Shown here one piece after another: positions 42,717 to 51,051 of a stretch of DNA of 64,000 nt (position 1 is the first letter of the stretch; each line of letters starts with the position of its first letter). Source of the DNA: Candidatus Acidiferrales bacterium (lineage in GTDB: Bacteria; Acidobacteriota; Terriglobia; Acidiferrales; UBA7541). Below the pieces are notes generated by a model that did not search any database, was not told where the DNA came from, and was given only the letters and a program-made list of their open reading frames with translations. The stretch is from positions 1 to 64,000 of the forward strand of contig JASHQB010000038.1 in NCBI GenBank assembly GCA_030037775.1, read 5' to 3'. Both the position numbers and the translations under genes were made by a program.

Positions 42717-43733
42717 GTGACCAAAAAGAAGATTCGCGTGGTGCAGTACGGGGTTGGGCCAATTGGGGCGTCGATTGTGCGCCTGATGAGACAAAAAAAC
42801 GCGGTGGAAATTGCAGGAGCGATCGATTCGGATCCGGCGAAGGCGGGACGGGATTTGGGCGAAGTGGTGGGAGCGCCAGACGCTCCCTGGGGAATCGCCA
42901 TATCGGCGGACGCGGCAAGCGCGCTGGGCGGGCAGGTGGACGTGGTGATGCATTGCACGTCGTCGTACTTGAAGGACGTGGCCGGGCAATTGCTGGCGTG
43001 CATCGAGGCGGGATGCTGCGTGGTTTCGACGTGCGAGGAGCTGGCGTACCCATTCCGGAAACATCCGGAGCTTTCGGCAAAGCTGGACGAGGCGGCGAAG
43101 GAAGAAGGAGTAGCAATTGTGGGAACGGGCGTGAATCCAGGGTTCGTGATGGACAAGCTGGTGCTGACGTTGGCGGCGGTGTCGCAGCGAGTGGACTCGG
43201 CGCGCAGCATAAGGATCGTGGACGCATCGAAGCGGCGGCTGCCGTTGCAGAAGAAGATTGGCGCGGGGATGACGCCGGAAGAGTTTCGCGAACGAGTGGC
43301 GGCGGGAGTGATCAAACATCATGGCTTGCCGGAGTCGGTGGCGATGGTCGGCGACGCTTTGGGCTTTGAGCTGGAGCAGATTACGGAGACGATTCAGCCG
43401 GTGATCGCGGAAGAGGCGGTGCAGACGGAATACCTCCGCGTGGAAGCGGGCCAAGTGGCAGGAGTGCATCAGGTGGCGCGCGGGGTTGGCGGAGGCGCGG
43501 AGAAGATCTTCATGGAGCTGAAGATGTATGTGGGCGCGAAGGATCCGGCGGATACAGTGGCGCTGGCGGGAGAGCCGAATATCAGTTTGACGGTGCCGGG
43601 CGGAACGCACGGCGACATTGCGACCGCGGCAGTGGCGGTGAACGCGATTCCGACCATCCTGGCCGCGGTGGCAGGGTTGCGCACCGGGCGGGATTTGCCG
43701 TTTAGTTACTTTGCGCCAAACGCGGCGCCGTAA
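42717..43733 (+). CDS. DapB-like NAD(P)-dependent reductase (2,4-diaminopentanoate dehydrogenase type)
   Basis: A GTG-started 338-residue protein (GGGAG 7 bases upstream). N-terminal Rossmann fold: IRVVQYGVGPIGASIVRLM, then VEIAGAIDSDPAKAGRDLG. The central DVVMHCTSSYLKDVAGQ and CVVSTCEELAYP, with GTGVNPGFVMDKL, match the dihydrodipicolinate-reductase-N-like family that includes 2,4-diaminopentanoate dehydrogenase. Substrate unknown. It might take part in amino-acid degradation; no partner genes are adjacent. Confidence 0.75.
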   Translation: MTKKKIRVVQYGVGPIGASIVRLMRQKNAVEIAGAIDSDPAKAGRDLGEVVGAPDAPWGIAISADAASALGGQVDVVMHCTSSYLKDVAGQLLACIEAGCCVVSTCEELAYPFRKHPELSAKLDEAAKEEGVAIVGTGVNPGFVMDKLVLTLAAVSQRVDSARSIRIVDASKRRLPLQKKIGAGMTPEEFRERVAAGVIKHHGLPESVAMVGDALGFELEQITETIQPVIAEEAVQTEYLRVEAGQVAGVHQVARGVGGGAEKIFMELKMYVGAKDPADTVALAGEPNISLTVPGGTHGDIATAAVAVNAIPTILAAVAGLRTGRDLPFSYFAPNAAP

Positions 43734-43829
43734 CACTAGTGATGCGGTTCTGGCGCAAAAGAAGCCACCCGAAAATGAGCAAGGTCTCCAGCGGCACCTT
43801 GCGCGAGAAGATCCAGCGCGCTTGGACTG

Positions 43830-44633
43830 CTATCCACGCTGAATTTCGAGCGTGAAATCGGGATTCATCAACGACGCGCCGCCATCCACGGCGATTACTT
43901 GGCCAGTGACCCAGCCAGCTTCTTCCGAAGACAGAAGGGCCACGGCGTTGCCGATGTCCGCAGGCGTTCCCAACCGGCCCATCGGCGTCCAACCTGCTAG
44001 GTGCCAAGCACGCAACCCGTCCTGCACGGCTTGTGGCAGGGCATTCAAGACGCTGTCCTCGGTAACGCCGGGACTGAGAGCATTCACGGTGATACCGCGG
44101 CTGGCCAACGCCACAGCGAAGTAGCGAACCAACGACTCCAGCGCTGCCTTAGCTGATCCTTGGGCGACATAAGGCTGCCAGCCACCGGTGAGACCGGCAG
44201 GACGGTAGGTGATGGCGATGATCCTGCCGCCCTTGCCCATGAGCTGGGCCGCCTCCTGCGCTCCCACGAGAAACGCCTTGGCCTGCGAATCGACGGCCCT
44301 GTCCCACTGTTCTGGTGTGATCTCTAAGGGAGGCCGATAGTAGGTAAAGATCTCGCCGAGAGCGTTGCTCACAAAGATGTCCAAGCGGCCGAAGGCGGCT
44401 TGAACTTCTTTGAGCATCCGGCGTACATCCTCAGGGCGCGAGACGTCGGCCTGGATAATCAAACCATCGGAGCCTCGTTCGCGAACCTTCGCGAGCGTAT
44501 CGCTAGCAGCAGCCTTATCCTGGCGATAGTTGATGGCTACCTTCACACCCTTCTCGGCCAGCTTCAAAACAATACCGCGACCAATTCCGCGTGAGCCTCC
44601 GGTGACCAGCGCATGTTTTCCTGTGAGTGACAT
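43830..44633 (-). CDS. SDR-family enoyl reductase, FabL-like
   Basis: 267 residues. Cofactor motif TGGSRGIGRG (11-20). The classical YxxxK Tyr position is Gln159; instead Tyr155-x6-Lys162 (PYVAQGSAK) gives the wide spacing of enoyl-ACP reductases FabI and FabL. Several blocks agree with B. subtilis FabL as I recall it (AFGRLDIFVSNA, AKAFLVGAQEAAQLM, KAALESLVRYFAVALASRGI, VDGGASLM). I therefore infer an enoyl-ACP or enoyl-CoA reductase III activity, NADPH-dependent. FabL confers triclosan tolerance in Bacillus. Proof needs the position of the catalytic Tyr in a structure. Confidence 0.72.
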   Translation of the reverse strand: MSLTGKHALVTGGSRGIGRGIVLKLAEKGVKVAINYRQDKAAASDTLAKVRERGSDGLIIQADVSRPEDVRRMLKEVQAAFGRLDIFVSNALGEIFTYYRPPLEITPEQWDRAVDSQAKAFLVGAQEAAQLMGKGGRIIAITYRPAGLTGGWQPYVAQGSAKAALESLVRYFAVALASRGITVNALSPGVTEDSVLNALPQAVQDGLRAWHLAGWTPMGRLGTPADIGNAVALLSSEEAGWVTGQVIAVDGGASLMNPDFTLEIQRG

Positions 44634-44861
44634 ACGACCCTCCTCTGCTGAAGTCGGTGAATGGCAAAGTTTCCTTGGGGCCGTTAGCCGGGGGGAATTG
44701 ACATCGCAACCTCGTCGGCTGCGTGCCCAAGAGTTTAATCACGAAAACCTTGTTATGCAAAGGAACGGCGGGCGCTGAACCGGTGGTAATCGTGAGCAAA
44801 GCCGAGCGCCAATCTAGTTGTCAGTTCTTTGCGCCTAGGGGAGTGCTGTGACGCTTAGAAT

Positions 44862-45731
44862 TCAGTTTTTCTTCCAGTAGGAGGCGATGGCGGCGTAGTC
44901 GACGTCGGATTTTGCCGCGGCTTTGACGGCGGAATAGGCGTGGTAGGCAGCCGCGCCCGCAGGAAGTTCGATGCCGTTTTCCTTGGCAAGCTCCATGGCG
45001 AGGCGAATGTCTTTGAGCATGAGCCGCAAAGGGAAACTCGGAGTGAAATCACGTTTGAGCATGAACGGAGCTTTGACGTCGAGAACCGCCGCGCGGCCCA
45101 TGCTGGATTGCAGGACTTCGATGAGCTTGGCGGGCTCGACGCCGGAGCTGGTGACGAGCTCGAGGCCTTCGGCGAGGGCTTCGACTTCGAGGGCCAGGAT
45201 CAAGTTCATGGCGAGCTTGACGGTTTGGCCGGCGCCGTTGGGACCGAGAAGGAAGAAACGCTTGCCGACGGCTTGAAGGATGGGCTCGACGCGGTCGAGG
45301 ACTTCTTTTTTTCCGCCAACCATGAAAATCAGCTCGCCCTTTTCGGCGCCCCAGGTGCCGCCGGTGACGGGCGCGTCGAGGAAATCGACGGATTGGTCAG
45401 CGCAAGCTTTGGAGACGCGGCGGGCGAGGGCGGGAGAAACGGTGCTGGAATCGATGAGCACACTGCCCTTCTTGAGACCGGCGAGTGCGCCCTGATTGCC
45501 CCAAAGAACTTCTTCGAGCGCCGGAGGGTCGCTGACGATGGTGAATAAGACATCGGCCTGAGAGGCGGCATCCTGCGGGGACTTGGCGACGCTGGCACCC
45601 TGGGCGGCGAGTTTTTGCGCTTTTTCGGCGGTGCGATTCCAAACGGTAAGCGGAAATCCGGCCTTGAGTAAGTTTGCGCCCATCGGCGCGCCCATGAGTC
45701 CGAGTCCGATGAGTCCCACGCGTGGCTTCAT
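44862..45731 (-). CDS. 3-hydroxyisobutyrate dehydrogenase-family NAD(P) oxidoreductase
   Basis: 289 residues with the beta-hydroxyacid dehydrogenase signature VGLIGLGLMGAPMGANLLKA at the start, the substrate motif DAPVTGGTWGAEKGEL, and the catalytic Lys in GQTVKLAMNLIL. A C-terminal all-helical domain (DIRLAMELAKENGIELP) completes the fold. Members include 3-hydroxyisobutyrate, tartronate semialdehyde and glyoxylate reductases; imine reductases are related. The substrate cannot be read. ATG at 45731 follows GGGAGGAAAACGTC. Confidence 0.88.
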   Translation of the reverse strand: MKPRVGLIGLGLMGAPMGANLLKAGFPLTVWNRTAEKAQKLAAQGASVAKSPQDAASQADVLFTIVSDPPALEEVLWGNQGALAGLKKGSVLIDSSTVSPALARRVSKACADQSVDFLDAPVTGGTWGAEKGELIFMVGGKKEVLDRVEPILQAVGKRFFLLGPNGAGQTVKLAMNLILALEVEALAEGLELVTSSGVEPAKLIEVLQSSMGRAAVLDVKAPFMLKRDFTPSFPLRLMLKDIRLAMELAKENGIELPAGAAAYHAYSAVKAAAKSDVDYAAIASYWKKN

Positions 45732-45828
45732 GACGTTTTCCTCCCGTTTGCCGAGGGATGACTATACCTGCTGAAAGATGCGGGAGAAAACGAAATCGTG
45801 GCCGGGAGGGAGAGTTGCGGGGCGCTAG

Positions 45829-46062
45829 CTAGGCGGCCGGGGCGGGTTCGGGCTGGTGGAGAATTTCGCGGATGCGCAGGATCGCGGCATAGGGGATGGC
45901 GATGCGCACAGTGCTTTGGCGGCCAAACTGAGAGAAGCGGTCTTCGAGATGAATGTGCTGGCCCGAGTCGCTCGCGAGGGTTGCAGTGACGCACATATGG
46001 ATGTCGGCAGCGCGGTAACTAACTTCTACACGTTTACCGAGGAGGTAGGCAAACGATGACAT
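45829..46062 (-). CDS. Small conserved-looking protein of unknown function
   Basis: Start taken at 46062 (MSSFAYLLGKRVEVSYRAAD); an ATG at 46083 is in frame. 77 residues, SH3-like beta-rich pattern: LLGKRVEVSYRAAD, VTATLASDSGQHIHLEDRFS and VRIAIPYAAILRIREI. The arrangement recalls short acidobacterial proteins that begin with 'LLGKRVEV.YRAGD' which I cannot assign. It precedes RNase R by a stop-to-stop distance of 80 bases only on the opposite order, so no coupling is evident. Confidence 0.5.
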   Translation of the reverse strand: MSSFAYLLGKRVEVSYRAADIHMCVTATLASDSGQHIHLEDRFSQFGRQSTVRIAIPYAAILRIREILHQPEPAPAA

Positions 46063-46142
46063 GGAGGCAGAGTAAAGAGGCACAGGGGAGGGGTCAATAG
46101 TACGAACGGGAAAGCTGTGGAAAACGTAGAGGGGCGAACGAG

Positions 46143-48605
46143 TCAGGCGAGGACGCTGAATTCGACGCGATTGCGGAAGGAGTCGATGCGCTCGGCGCGG
46201 ACGCGCAGGCGGCCACCGAGATGGAATTCGCGGCGGGCGCCCGAGTTTTTGCGGGAGCGGAGGGATTCGGCGACGATGGCGTGGTCGCTTTCGCGATAAC
46301 GGAAACGGGCGCTGAACGTTTCTTCGAGGCGGTCGATGGGGACGAGGCCTTCGACGAAGACGTCAAAAAGTTCGACGAAGAAGCCGAATTTTTGGACGGA
46401 GATGATGAGGGCGTCGTATTCCTCGCCGAGATGGCCTTCCATGTACTGGACGGTCTTCCAGTCCATCAATTCGCGCTCGGCGGCATCGGCGCGGCGCTCC
46501 GCTTCGGAGGTTTCCACGGCAATTTCCTGCAATTCGGATTCGCGATAAGGACCTTTGGTGGCGGAGGGATTTTCGAGGGCCCATTTGAGGATGCGATGGA
46601 CGATGAGGTCCGGATAGCGGCGGATGGGCGAAGTGAAATGGGTGTAATGATCAGCGGCGAGGGCGAAATGGCCGAGCGGCTCGGCGGCGTAGCGGGCCTG
46701 CTTGAGAGAGCGAAGCATGAGGTAAGAGAGGATGCGCTCCTCGGGCTTGCCGGCGATTTTTGCGGTGAGGCGCTGATAGTGCTGCGGGCGGATGGCGATG
46801 TCTCCGGAGGGAAGAGCGACGTGCATGGGGCGCATGCGGCTGTGGCGCTCGCGGCCGGCGGGACGCACGCTGCCGTGGCGGACGGCGATGCGGCGCTCGG
46901 AGAGGTCTTCGACGCCGAAGGAGTAGCCGAAGGCGCGGGCGAGCTCCTCAAATTCGAGGACCTTTTTGGCGTCGGGCTTTTCGTGAACGCGATGCAGCGA
47001 GGGGATTCCGCGGCGTTCGAGATAAGCGGCGACGGCTTCGTTGGCGGCGAGCATGAACTCCTCGATGATGCGGTGGGCGATGTTGCGCACGCTGCGGGAG
47101 ATGCCGATCATTCGGCCGGCGGCGTCGAATTCAATGATGGGCTCGGGCAAATCGAAATCGATGGAGCCGCGAGCGACGCGGCGGGCGTTGAGGGCCAGGG
47201 CGAGAGTTTTCATGCGGCGGAAATTTTCGACAAGCGAAGAGTAACGCGCGGTCATTTCGGCGTCGCCTTCGAGGACTTTGTGGACGTTGGTGTAGGTCAT
47301 GCGCTCGACGGAACGGATTACGCCGGGAGTGAACTCGGTGCTGAGGGTATTGCCTTCCGCGTCGAGCTGAAGAATGGCGCTCATGACCAGGCGGTCGACG
47401 CGAGGATTGAGAGAGCAGATTCCGTTGGAGAGCTCTTCGGGGAGCATGGGAACGGCGCGGTCGGGGAAATAAACGGAGGTGCCGCGCAGACGGGCTTCGC
47501 GGTCAAGTTCGGAGGCGCGGCGAACGTAATGGGCGACGTCGGCGATATGCACCTGAAGCTCGAAACCGCCGCCGGGGCGAGGCGCGACGTGGACGGCGTC
47601 GTCGAAATCCTTGGCGGTCTCTCCGTCGATGGTGACGATGGAGAGATGGCGAAAATCGCGGCGGCCGGAAAGATCTGCGGGCTGGACTTGCTGAGGGATG
47701 GCGCGGGCTTGGGCCAGAACTTCATCGGGGAAGATGTGAGGGAGATGGTGTTTGCGAATTACGATTTCGACGTCGACTCCCATTTCGCCGTGACGACCAA
47801 GAATCTCGACAACGCGGCCCGCGGGAGCCGCGCCGCCGCGCGGGTAGCGCGTGATTTCGACGTCGACGACGGCGCCGTCGAGTTCAGGGAGGCGCGAGCG
47901 GCGGCTGGCGCGGGGTGCTTCGGCGGGAGAGAGCTTGAGTTTTTCGCGCAGCGCGGGCGTCAGTTCGTCGCCGGGCGGAATGATGATTTCGTGGGCGAGG
48001 CGCGTTTCGTAAGGCAGCACGACATTGCCGTGCGGGCCGTAACGGAAGAGGCCGACGACGGTGGGATGAGCGCGCGCGGTGACTTTTTCGATGCGGCCTT
48101 CGAAGCGACCATCGGGATGACGGCGCACGATGCGGGCGAGGACGTGGTCGCCGTGCATGGCGTCGCCCATGGCTTCTGAGCCGACGAAGAGGTCGCCGTC
48201 CATGTTGGGTATGGGTTTGTCGGGAACGACGAAGCCGTAGCCGTCACGATGGGCGACGAGGCGGCCAGCGATGAGATTGAGGTCCTGGCGAGCGTGCCGG
48301 GTTTCGCGTACCGGCGCGGCGGGCGCGGGGTGTGGCGTGCGCGCGGGCACCTTGCGATCGGGACGCTGGCCGGTGAGACGGAAGCGGCCATGCGATTCGT
48401 CAACGTCGCCGCTGCGTTTCAGGCGAGAGAGCAGCTTAGGTAAAGAGCGGCGGCCCCAGTGGCGCAGGTGCAGCGCGGAGGCAATTTCGCGAATGCTCTG
48501 CGAGCGGCCGACCGTGGAAAGATGGGCCAGCAGGCCGGCTTCGTCGATTTCCTCGGGCGGCGAAGGCGGACGGTTTTGATCAGAGTGGCGGTCTTTTTTC
48601 TTCAT
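46143..48605 (-). CDS. rnr: Ribonuclease R
   Basis: Start set at ATG 48605 (MKKKDRHSDQ), because upstream codons read low-complexity text with no SD. 820 residues: a winged-helix RNase_R N-terminal domain (LLAHLSTVGRSQSIREIASAL), two cold-shock OB domains (LVAHRDGYGFVVPDKPIPNM), the RNB catalytic centre with the Asp cluster in IDGETAKDFDDAVHV and YFPDRAVPMLPEELSNGICS, and the C-terminal S1 domain (LIISVQKFGFFVELFDVFVEG). All four RNB Asp appear present. The enzyme degrades structured RNA 3' to 5'. An extension of about 40 Arg/Pro-rich residues after the winged helix (ERRVPARTPHPAPAA type) is unusual. Confidence 0.93.
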   Translation of the reverse strand: MKKKDRHSDQNRPPSPPEEIDEAGLLAHLSTVGRSQSIREIASALHLRHWGRRSLPKLLSRLKRSGDVDESHGRFRLTGQRPDRKVPARTPHPAPAAPVRETRHARQDLNLIAGRLVAHRDGYGFVVPDKPIPNMDGDLFVGSEAMGDAMHGDHVLARIVRRHPDGRFEGRIEKVTARAHPTVVGLFRYGPHGNVVLPYETRLAHEIIIPPGDELTPALREKLKLSPAEAPRASRRSRLPELDGAVVDVEITRYPRGGAAPAGRVVEILGRHGEMGVDVEIVIRKHHLPHIFPDEVLAQARAIPQQVQPADLSGRRDFRHLSIVTIDGETAKDFDDAVHVAPRPGGGFELQVHIADVAHYVRRASELDREARLRGTSVYFPDRAVPMLPEELSNGICSLNPRVDRLVMSAILQLDAEGNTLSTEFTPGVIRSVERMTYTNVHKVLEGDAEMTARYSSLVENFRRMKTLALALNARRVARGSIDFDLPEPIIEFDAAGRMIGISRSVRNIAHRIIEEFMLAANEAVAAYLERRGIPSLHRVHEKPDAKKVLEFEELARAFGYSFGVEDLSERRIAVRHGSVRPAGRERHSRMRPMHVALPSGDIAIRPQHYQRLTAKIAGKPEERILSYLMLRSLKQARYAAEPLGHFALAADHYTHFTSPIRRYPDLIVHRILKWALENPSATKGPYRESELQEIAVETSEAERRADAAERELMDWKTVQYMEGHLGEEYDALIISVQKFGFFVELFDVFVEGLVPIDRLEETFSARFRYRESDHAIVAESLRSRKNSGARREFHLGGRLRVRAERIDSFRNRVEFSVLA

Positions 48606-48992
48606 GAAAGGTGCGGAGGCAAAGGGACCATTCGGCGTCGAAACTTCGCGCCGATTCTCCGATTTCATTGTATGGCCCCGGCGCGGAATCGCCCGCAACT
48701 TTTTTCGGAGGGCGGGGTTTGATTCGGAGTCAAATCCGTTACCTGCCCCCAAGCGGGAACGGGACTCACACCCCAGGGACATGGGAGGCGATTTGACAAG
48801 TCGCCTCCCAGTTTTTTCAGCGAACCGTTCCACGAGGGCTGTTCTGCTTCGCGCTTGTACGCGCGGCCGGGGTTGGAGATGACCTGACCTGTCCTGCGCC
48901 GGTCAGCTGTCCTTTGGAACAAATAACCCTTTAGAAGCGAATCGAGTGACGGCCACTCGAATGGCCAAATATTCCGCTATGCTTGGTTTCGC
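48606..48992. other. Divergent intergenic region between rnr and glycosyltransferase
   Basis: No gene is supported. It holds a perfect 10-bp hairpin with a T-run facing right (48782-48817) although no + strand gene ends before it. Upstream codons in frame with rnr reach 48833 but look non-coding. Confidence 0.5.
48782..48817 (+). terminator. Terminator-like hairpin without an obvious upstream gene
   Basis: TGGGAGGCGA (48782-48791) pairs with TCGCCTCCCA (48801-48810), followed by G and six T. Oriented to stop + strand transcripts. Confidence 0.6.
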
Positions 48993-50186
48993 ATGCTGGC
49001 GCTTTTCTACATCCTCGTGCTGCAGCAGATCGCGCAGGGACTGGTGTCACTGTGGGACGGCTGGAAATGGCTGTTGATGGTCCGGCGGCGGCTGAGCACC
49101 CATGCGGGCTTTTACGCGCCGCGCGTGGCTTTGATCTGCCCGTGCAAGGGGTCGGAGCAAGGACTGGAAGGAAATCTGGCGGCGCTCCTGAATTTCGATT
49201 ATCCGAATTACGAAACATTTTTCGTGCTGGCCAGCGCGCTGGATCCGGCGCGGACGGTCATCGACCGAGTGTCGTCTTCGAAGCAAGAGCGCGCGCATGT
49301 GGTGATCGCCGGCCCGCCAAAAGAACGCGGCGAAAAAGTGAACAACCTGAGGGCCGCGGTGCACGAAGCGGCAGCGAAATTCGATGTGTTGGTGTTCGTC
49401 GATTCCGACTCGCGGCTGGGGCGCTCCTGGCTGGCGCACATGGTGGCGCCGCTGGCGGATGGCAACCTGGGCGCGGCGACGACCTATCGCTGGTATTTCC
49501 CGAATAAGGGCGGGGTTGCGAGCAGCATGCTTTCCGCATGGAACGCGGCGATCGCGACGCAACTGGGAGAGCACGGACGGAACTTCTGCTGGGGCGGCGG
49601 GACGGCGATCCGGCGGGAAATGTTTGAGCGCGCGCAAGTGTTGGAAGCGTGGGAGGGAGCGGTCAGCGACGACTGGGCGCTGACCAATGCGCTGGAACGC
49701 GCGGGGCTGCGGATTCTCTTTGTGCCGGAGTGCCTGGCGCCGACCGTGGGCGACGTGGCTCCCGAGCAGCTGTTGGAATTCACGACCCGACAACTGATCT
49801 TGACGCGGGTTTACGCTCCGCGGCGTTGGGCTTTGGCGGGGCTGGCGCACTTTTCGTATTGCGTGACGCTGCTGTACGCGGCGTTCGCGGTTTTCGCGCA
49901 AATGCTCGGCGGGTTTTCGTGGGTGGGGATGCTTCTGCTTGCGCTGCTGATCGTATTGCTGTCAGCGGCGAAGGGCGCGATGCGGGCGATCGCAGTGCAG
50001 GATATTCTGCGCGAATGGCGAGCGAAGTGCGAAGAAAACAGCTGGGCGTGGATTGCGCTGGCGCCGGTGGTGCCTGCGTTGTTCCTGTGGAATTTCGTGA
50101 TTTCAGCGTTCGAGCGGCGCATTCGCTGGCGCGGCGTGCGTTATGAACTGGTGTCGGATACGCAGACACGCGTGCTGTCACACTAG
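48993..50186 (+). CDS. Family-2/21 glycosyltransferase (ceramide glucosyltransferase or HpnI-like)
   Basis: 397 residues: one N-terminal membrane anchor, a GT-A catalytic domain, and three C-terminal helices (about 285-370). Catalytic motifs: VALICPCKGSEQGLEGNLAA at the start, metal-binding DxD as FVDSDSRLGRSW, the acceptor base region AVSDDWALTNALE, and a late Q/RxxRW as RQLILTRVYAPRRW. These D1/D2/D3/(Q/R)xxRW features match ceramide glucosyltransferases and the hopanoid HpnI transferase. Either a glycosphingolipid or a hopanoid sugar transfer at the inner membrane is likely; no hpn operon is in the window. Confidence 0.85.
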   Translation: MLALFYILVLQQIAQGLVSLWDGWKWLLMVRRRLSTHAGFYAPRVALICPCKGSEQGLEGNLAALLNFDYPNYETFFVLASALDPARTVIDRVSSSKQERAHVVIAGPPKERGEKVNNLRAAVHEAAAKFDVLVFVDSDSRLGRSWLAHMVAPLADGNLGAATTYRWYFPNKGGVASSMLSAWNAAIATQLGEHGRNFCWGGGTAIRREMFERAQVLEAWEGAVSDDWALTNALERAGLRILFVPECLAPTVGDVAPEQLLEFTTRQLILTRVYAPRRWALAGLAHFSYCVTLLYAAFAVFAQMLGGFSWVGMLLLALLIVLLSAAKGAMRAIAVQDILREWRAKCEENSWAWIALAPVVPALFLWNFVISAFERRIRWRGVRYELVSDTQTRVLSH

Positions 50187-50249
50187 GCCATCTGCTGGAC
50201 CCTCTCCTTCGATCCAACCTCTGAACACTTGGCCGGCCGCGACGCTCCG

Positions 50250-51035
50250 TCAGTGACCGATGCTGCTGAGAAACGGGTAATGTTCCGAGGCCGCCATGAA
50301 AAAGAGCATCGGAAAAGAGAGCCAAAAGGCGGTACGCGTCGCGAAGGTGGAAAACTGAACCATCTTGGCGGCCTTTTCCGGGATGGGCGTGTCGCTTTCG
50401 AAGCTGGCGCGGGTCCACGCAATCATGCGTTTCTGCACCCGCCAGATGATGCCCCAGGCGTTCATCAGCATGATCAGGCCCAAGCCTCCACCGACGCTGA
50501 TGCACAAATGAGCGTTAGAGACTTCGGGGCCGGCATTCCACGCGAGAATCAGCCATGAGGCAGCGATGACGACGAGGGCGATGAGAATTGCGCGCAGCCA
50601 GCCGCCCGCGAGCGGGCCGCCAAACGGCATCTGCAGCGCGTAGATAATGGCGTAGGCGACGAGCCACACGAGGAACCATTCGCCAAGCCAGCGCCACTGC
50701 AGGCCCGGGTTGCCGGAGTTTTGCGCGTCGGCCTGCAGCAGAATCATGTAATAGCGCAAGCCGACAAGGACGGTGATGAGCGCACTCCAGCGGATCCAGA
50801 GCATCGACCGTGAGATCAGCGCCGGGTAGACTTTGCGGCGCGTGACGTCTTCGAGCCCCTTCAGTACGGGCGTGCCGACCAGAACGACAAAGTAGAGCAA
50901 GCCAATCCAAATGATTCCCGCGACGATGTGAATCCAGCGTAAGACGATTTCCTCGTTAGCGACGGGGCTTCCGGGGAAGCTGAAATGCGGCTGGGCCGCG
51001 ATGAAGTGAGAGATGGAGCTGCCTAGCGTGATCAT
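50250..51035 (-). CDS. PuuD-like membrane protein (urate oxidase N-terminal domain family)
   Basis: The start is ATG 51035 immediately after GGAGGAAAA (the open frame extends upstream through queG). 261 residues with about seven membrane helices. The PF06181-type signature is EEIVLRWIHIVAGIIWIGLL, followed by VGTPVLKGLEDVTRRKVYPA and WIRWSALITVLVGLRYYMIL. Urate hydroxylase PuuD carries a C-terminal cytochrome c with CxxCH; none exists here, so an electron-transfer role must use another carrier or the function differs. The start is 16 bases beyond the queG stop, so they form one operon. Confidence 0.72.
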   Translation of the reverse strand: MITLGSSISHFIAAQPHFSFPGSPVANEEIVLRWIHIVAGIIWIGLLYFVVLVGTPVLKGLEDVTRRKVYPALISRSMLWIRWSALITVLVGLRYYMILLQADAQNSGNPGLQWRWLGEWFLVWLVAYAIIYALQMPFGGPLAGGWLRAILIALVVIAASWLILAWNAGPEVSNAHLCISVGGGLGLIMLMNAWGIIWRVQKRMIAWTRASFESDTPIPEKAAKMVQFSTFATRTAFWLSFPMLFFMAASEHYPFLSSIGH

Positions 51036-51051
51036 TTTTCCTCCATGTGAG

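Noticed and set aside
46221-48179. A 652-codon + strand frame opposite rnr
   Set aside because: Gly/Asp/Glu/Phe-biased shadow of the RNase R gene, no family features.
48700-48780. A possible tRNA-like segment on the minus strand
   Set aside because: A few bases resemble T-arm and anticodon-arm text, but no matching 5' acceptor arm or complete cloverleaf can be drawn.
48606-48833. An upstream extension of the rnr frame by 76 codons
   Set aside because: No SD, low-complexity text, and it crosses a perfect terminator-like hairpin; the ATG at 48605 fits the family length.
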